12,985 nucleotides of DNA from Methanothermococcus okinawensis. Lineage in GTDB: Archaea > AGJL01 > Methanococci > Methanococcales > Methanococcaceae. The translations under genes and the position numbers were made by a program. The notes below the pieces were generated by a model. That model was not told where the DNA came from and searched no databases. It worked only from the letters and a program-made list of their open reading frames with translations. Location: NCBI GenBank assembly GCA_015661585.1, contig DQVU01000146.1, forward strand, positions 1 to 12,985. Direction: 5' to 3'. Positions 12,157-12,985 of the stretch are shown piece by piece (the first letter of the stretch is position 1; every line of letters begins with the position of its first letter).

Positions 12157-12985
12157 CTATGCCCTTATCCACTCGTAGTTGTCAGTACTTACCTCTACCT
12201 TCCCAGGCTTACTTACTAACAACCTTCCAAACTCCTTTATCACCGCTATGGAGAGGGGGTGGAGCATCATAAATATATCCACACCACAGAGGAGCATAGT
12301 CAATCCAGTTGTAATCTCCCAGAGTGGTAATCTGTATCTCCTATCTCCCCACTCTGGGTTAGCCATCCAGGCCTCCCTTGCACCTATGGCGTTTGTAGTT
12401 CCAGAGGACATGGGCATATTTACCAGTTCATCGCCCTTTAAACCTGCCAGCCTCAACCTTATCATGGCGTTTATGGAGAACTCTATACCGTATCCAAGGG
12501 AACATGTAGTAGGATCCATAACGATCCTATCTCCATCTAAGCCATGGGATATCAATCTCCTATTTAAGTCCCTTGCCATATTTGGATCCATAATAGTCCA
12601 GGACAGTACGTTGTGATCGTACTTCATTGCAGCATCTGCCACCTTCTTATAATCTAGATCTAAGTTTGCAGATGCCAATAGACACCTCTCTCCCTCTGCA
12701 ACTTGAGCACATGCCTCTAAGACAAGGGGATCCTTCTTAGGATCTCCACTACCCCCAATAACAAAGGGCACATCTACAGCCTGGAGTAGATCCTCCATCA
12801 ACTTAGCAGATTCCCTTGGAGGTGTATCCTTGATCTTTGGATCTGTTGATATATGGTGGATAGTTACCATATCTGCGTTGAACTCCTTTACACACTTTTT
12901 AGCCCATTCAACAGGATCCTCCATCACATCCTGGAAGTACTCTCTAACAGGCTTAGGTAGTCCAGGCATTGGCATATCGAATATG
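12157..12985 (-). CDS. cdhD: Acetyl-CoA decarbonylase/synthase delta subunit (corrinoid iron-sulfur protein small subunit), N-terminus beyond the window
   Basis: About 276 C-terminal residues are present. The frame is open to the right edge with IFDMPMPGLPKP, so the Met at 12975 is internal and not the start. The family is roughly 390-440 residues long, so about a third is missing. It is a TIM-barrel protein; visible blocks are MEDPVEWAKKCVKEFNADMVTIH, VIGGSGDPKKDP, ASANLDLDYKKVADAA, MDPTTCSLGYGIEFS and MPMSSGTTNAIGAREAW. CdhD pairs with CdhE to hold the corrinoid between their barrels for methyl transfer with tetrahydromethanopterin. The stop lies 13 bases before cdhE, which is downstream on the same strand. 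Whether cdhA, cdhB or cdhC lie upstream cannot be seen. Confidence 0.95.
   Translation of the reverse strand, partial: IFDMPMPGLPKPVREYFQDVMEDPVEWAKKCVKEFNADMVTIHHISTDPKIKDTPPRESAKLMEDLLQAVDVPFVIGGSGDPKKDPLVLEACAQVAEGERCLLASANLDLDYKKVADAAMKYDHNVLSWTIMDPNMARDLNRRLISHGLDGDRIVMDPTTCSLGYGIEFSINAMIRLRLAGLKGDELVNMPMSSGTTNAIGAREAWMANPEWGDRRYRLPLWEITTGLTMLLCGVDIFMMLHPLSIAVIKEFGRLLVSKPGKVEVSTDNYEWIRA

Overview
The window is a piece of a methanogen genome of the order Methanococcales, most like the thermophilic Methanocaldococcus/Methanotorris/Methanofervidicoccus group. Four things support this: a TiaS-like methanogenesis-marker gene, the CdhD/CdhE corrinoid iron-sulfur protein of acetyl-CoA decarbonylase/synthase, an archaeal type II glyceraldehyde-3-phosphate dehydrogenase, and an archaeosine synthase. 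Genes are preceded by archaeal TATA boxes and GGTGAT-type ribosome binding sites. Coding DNA is moderately AT-rich and the gaps between genes are extremely AT-rich. The genus is an inference from protein resemblance.

Layout, left to right. (1) 1-2947, all minus strand: arcS (tRNA archaeosine synthesis), an unrecognised 150-residue coiled-coil protein, then the start of a methanogenesis marker protein 11-like gene cut by the left edge. (2) 2948-3699: a repeat-filled gap. (3) 3700-5520: a TraB-family membrane protein (plus) and aroD (minus), which converge and overlap by 12 bases. (4) 5521-6329: a second repeat-filled gap with hairpins and a possible small RNA. (5) 6330-8705: gap (minus) and pdxS (plus) diverge from a shared promoter, and a thiamine-binding-type protein follows pdxS. 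(6) 8706-9277: a third repeat-filled gap. (7) 9278-10240: thiL (minus). (8) 10259-10667: a fourth repeat-filled gap. (9) 10668-12985: cdhE and the C-terminal part of cdhD (minus), cut by the right edge.

The genes cover autotrophic carbon fixation (CdhD/CdhE), glycolysis/gluconeogenesis (gap), the shikimate pathway (aroD), vitamins B6 and B1 (pdxS, thiamine-binding protein, thiL) and tRNA modification (arcS, possibly the marker 11 protein).

The most unusual content is non-coding. The four long gaps are mosaics of degenerate short repeats in both orientations. One motif (core TTTGATGGGAACTGAG) often ends in TTATAA; in that form it lies just upstream of arcS and thiL and seems to supply their TATA boxes. 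A second module ends in a small hairpin followed by a T-rich tract. There is no CRISPR array, tRNA, rRNA or recognisable transposase.
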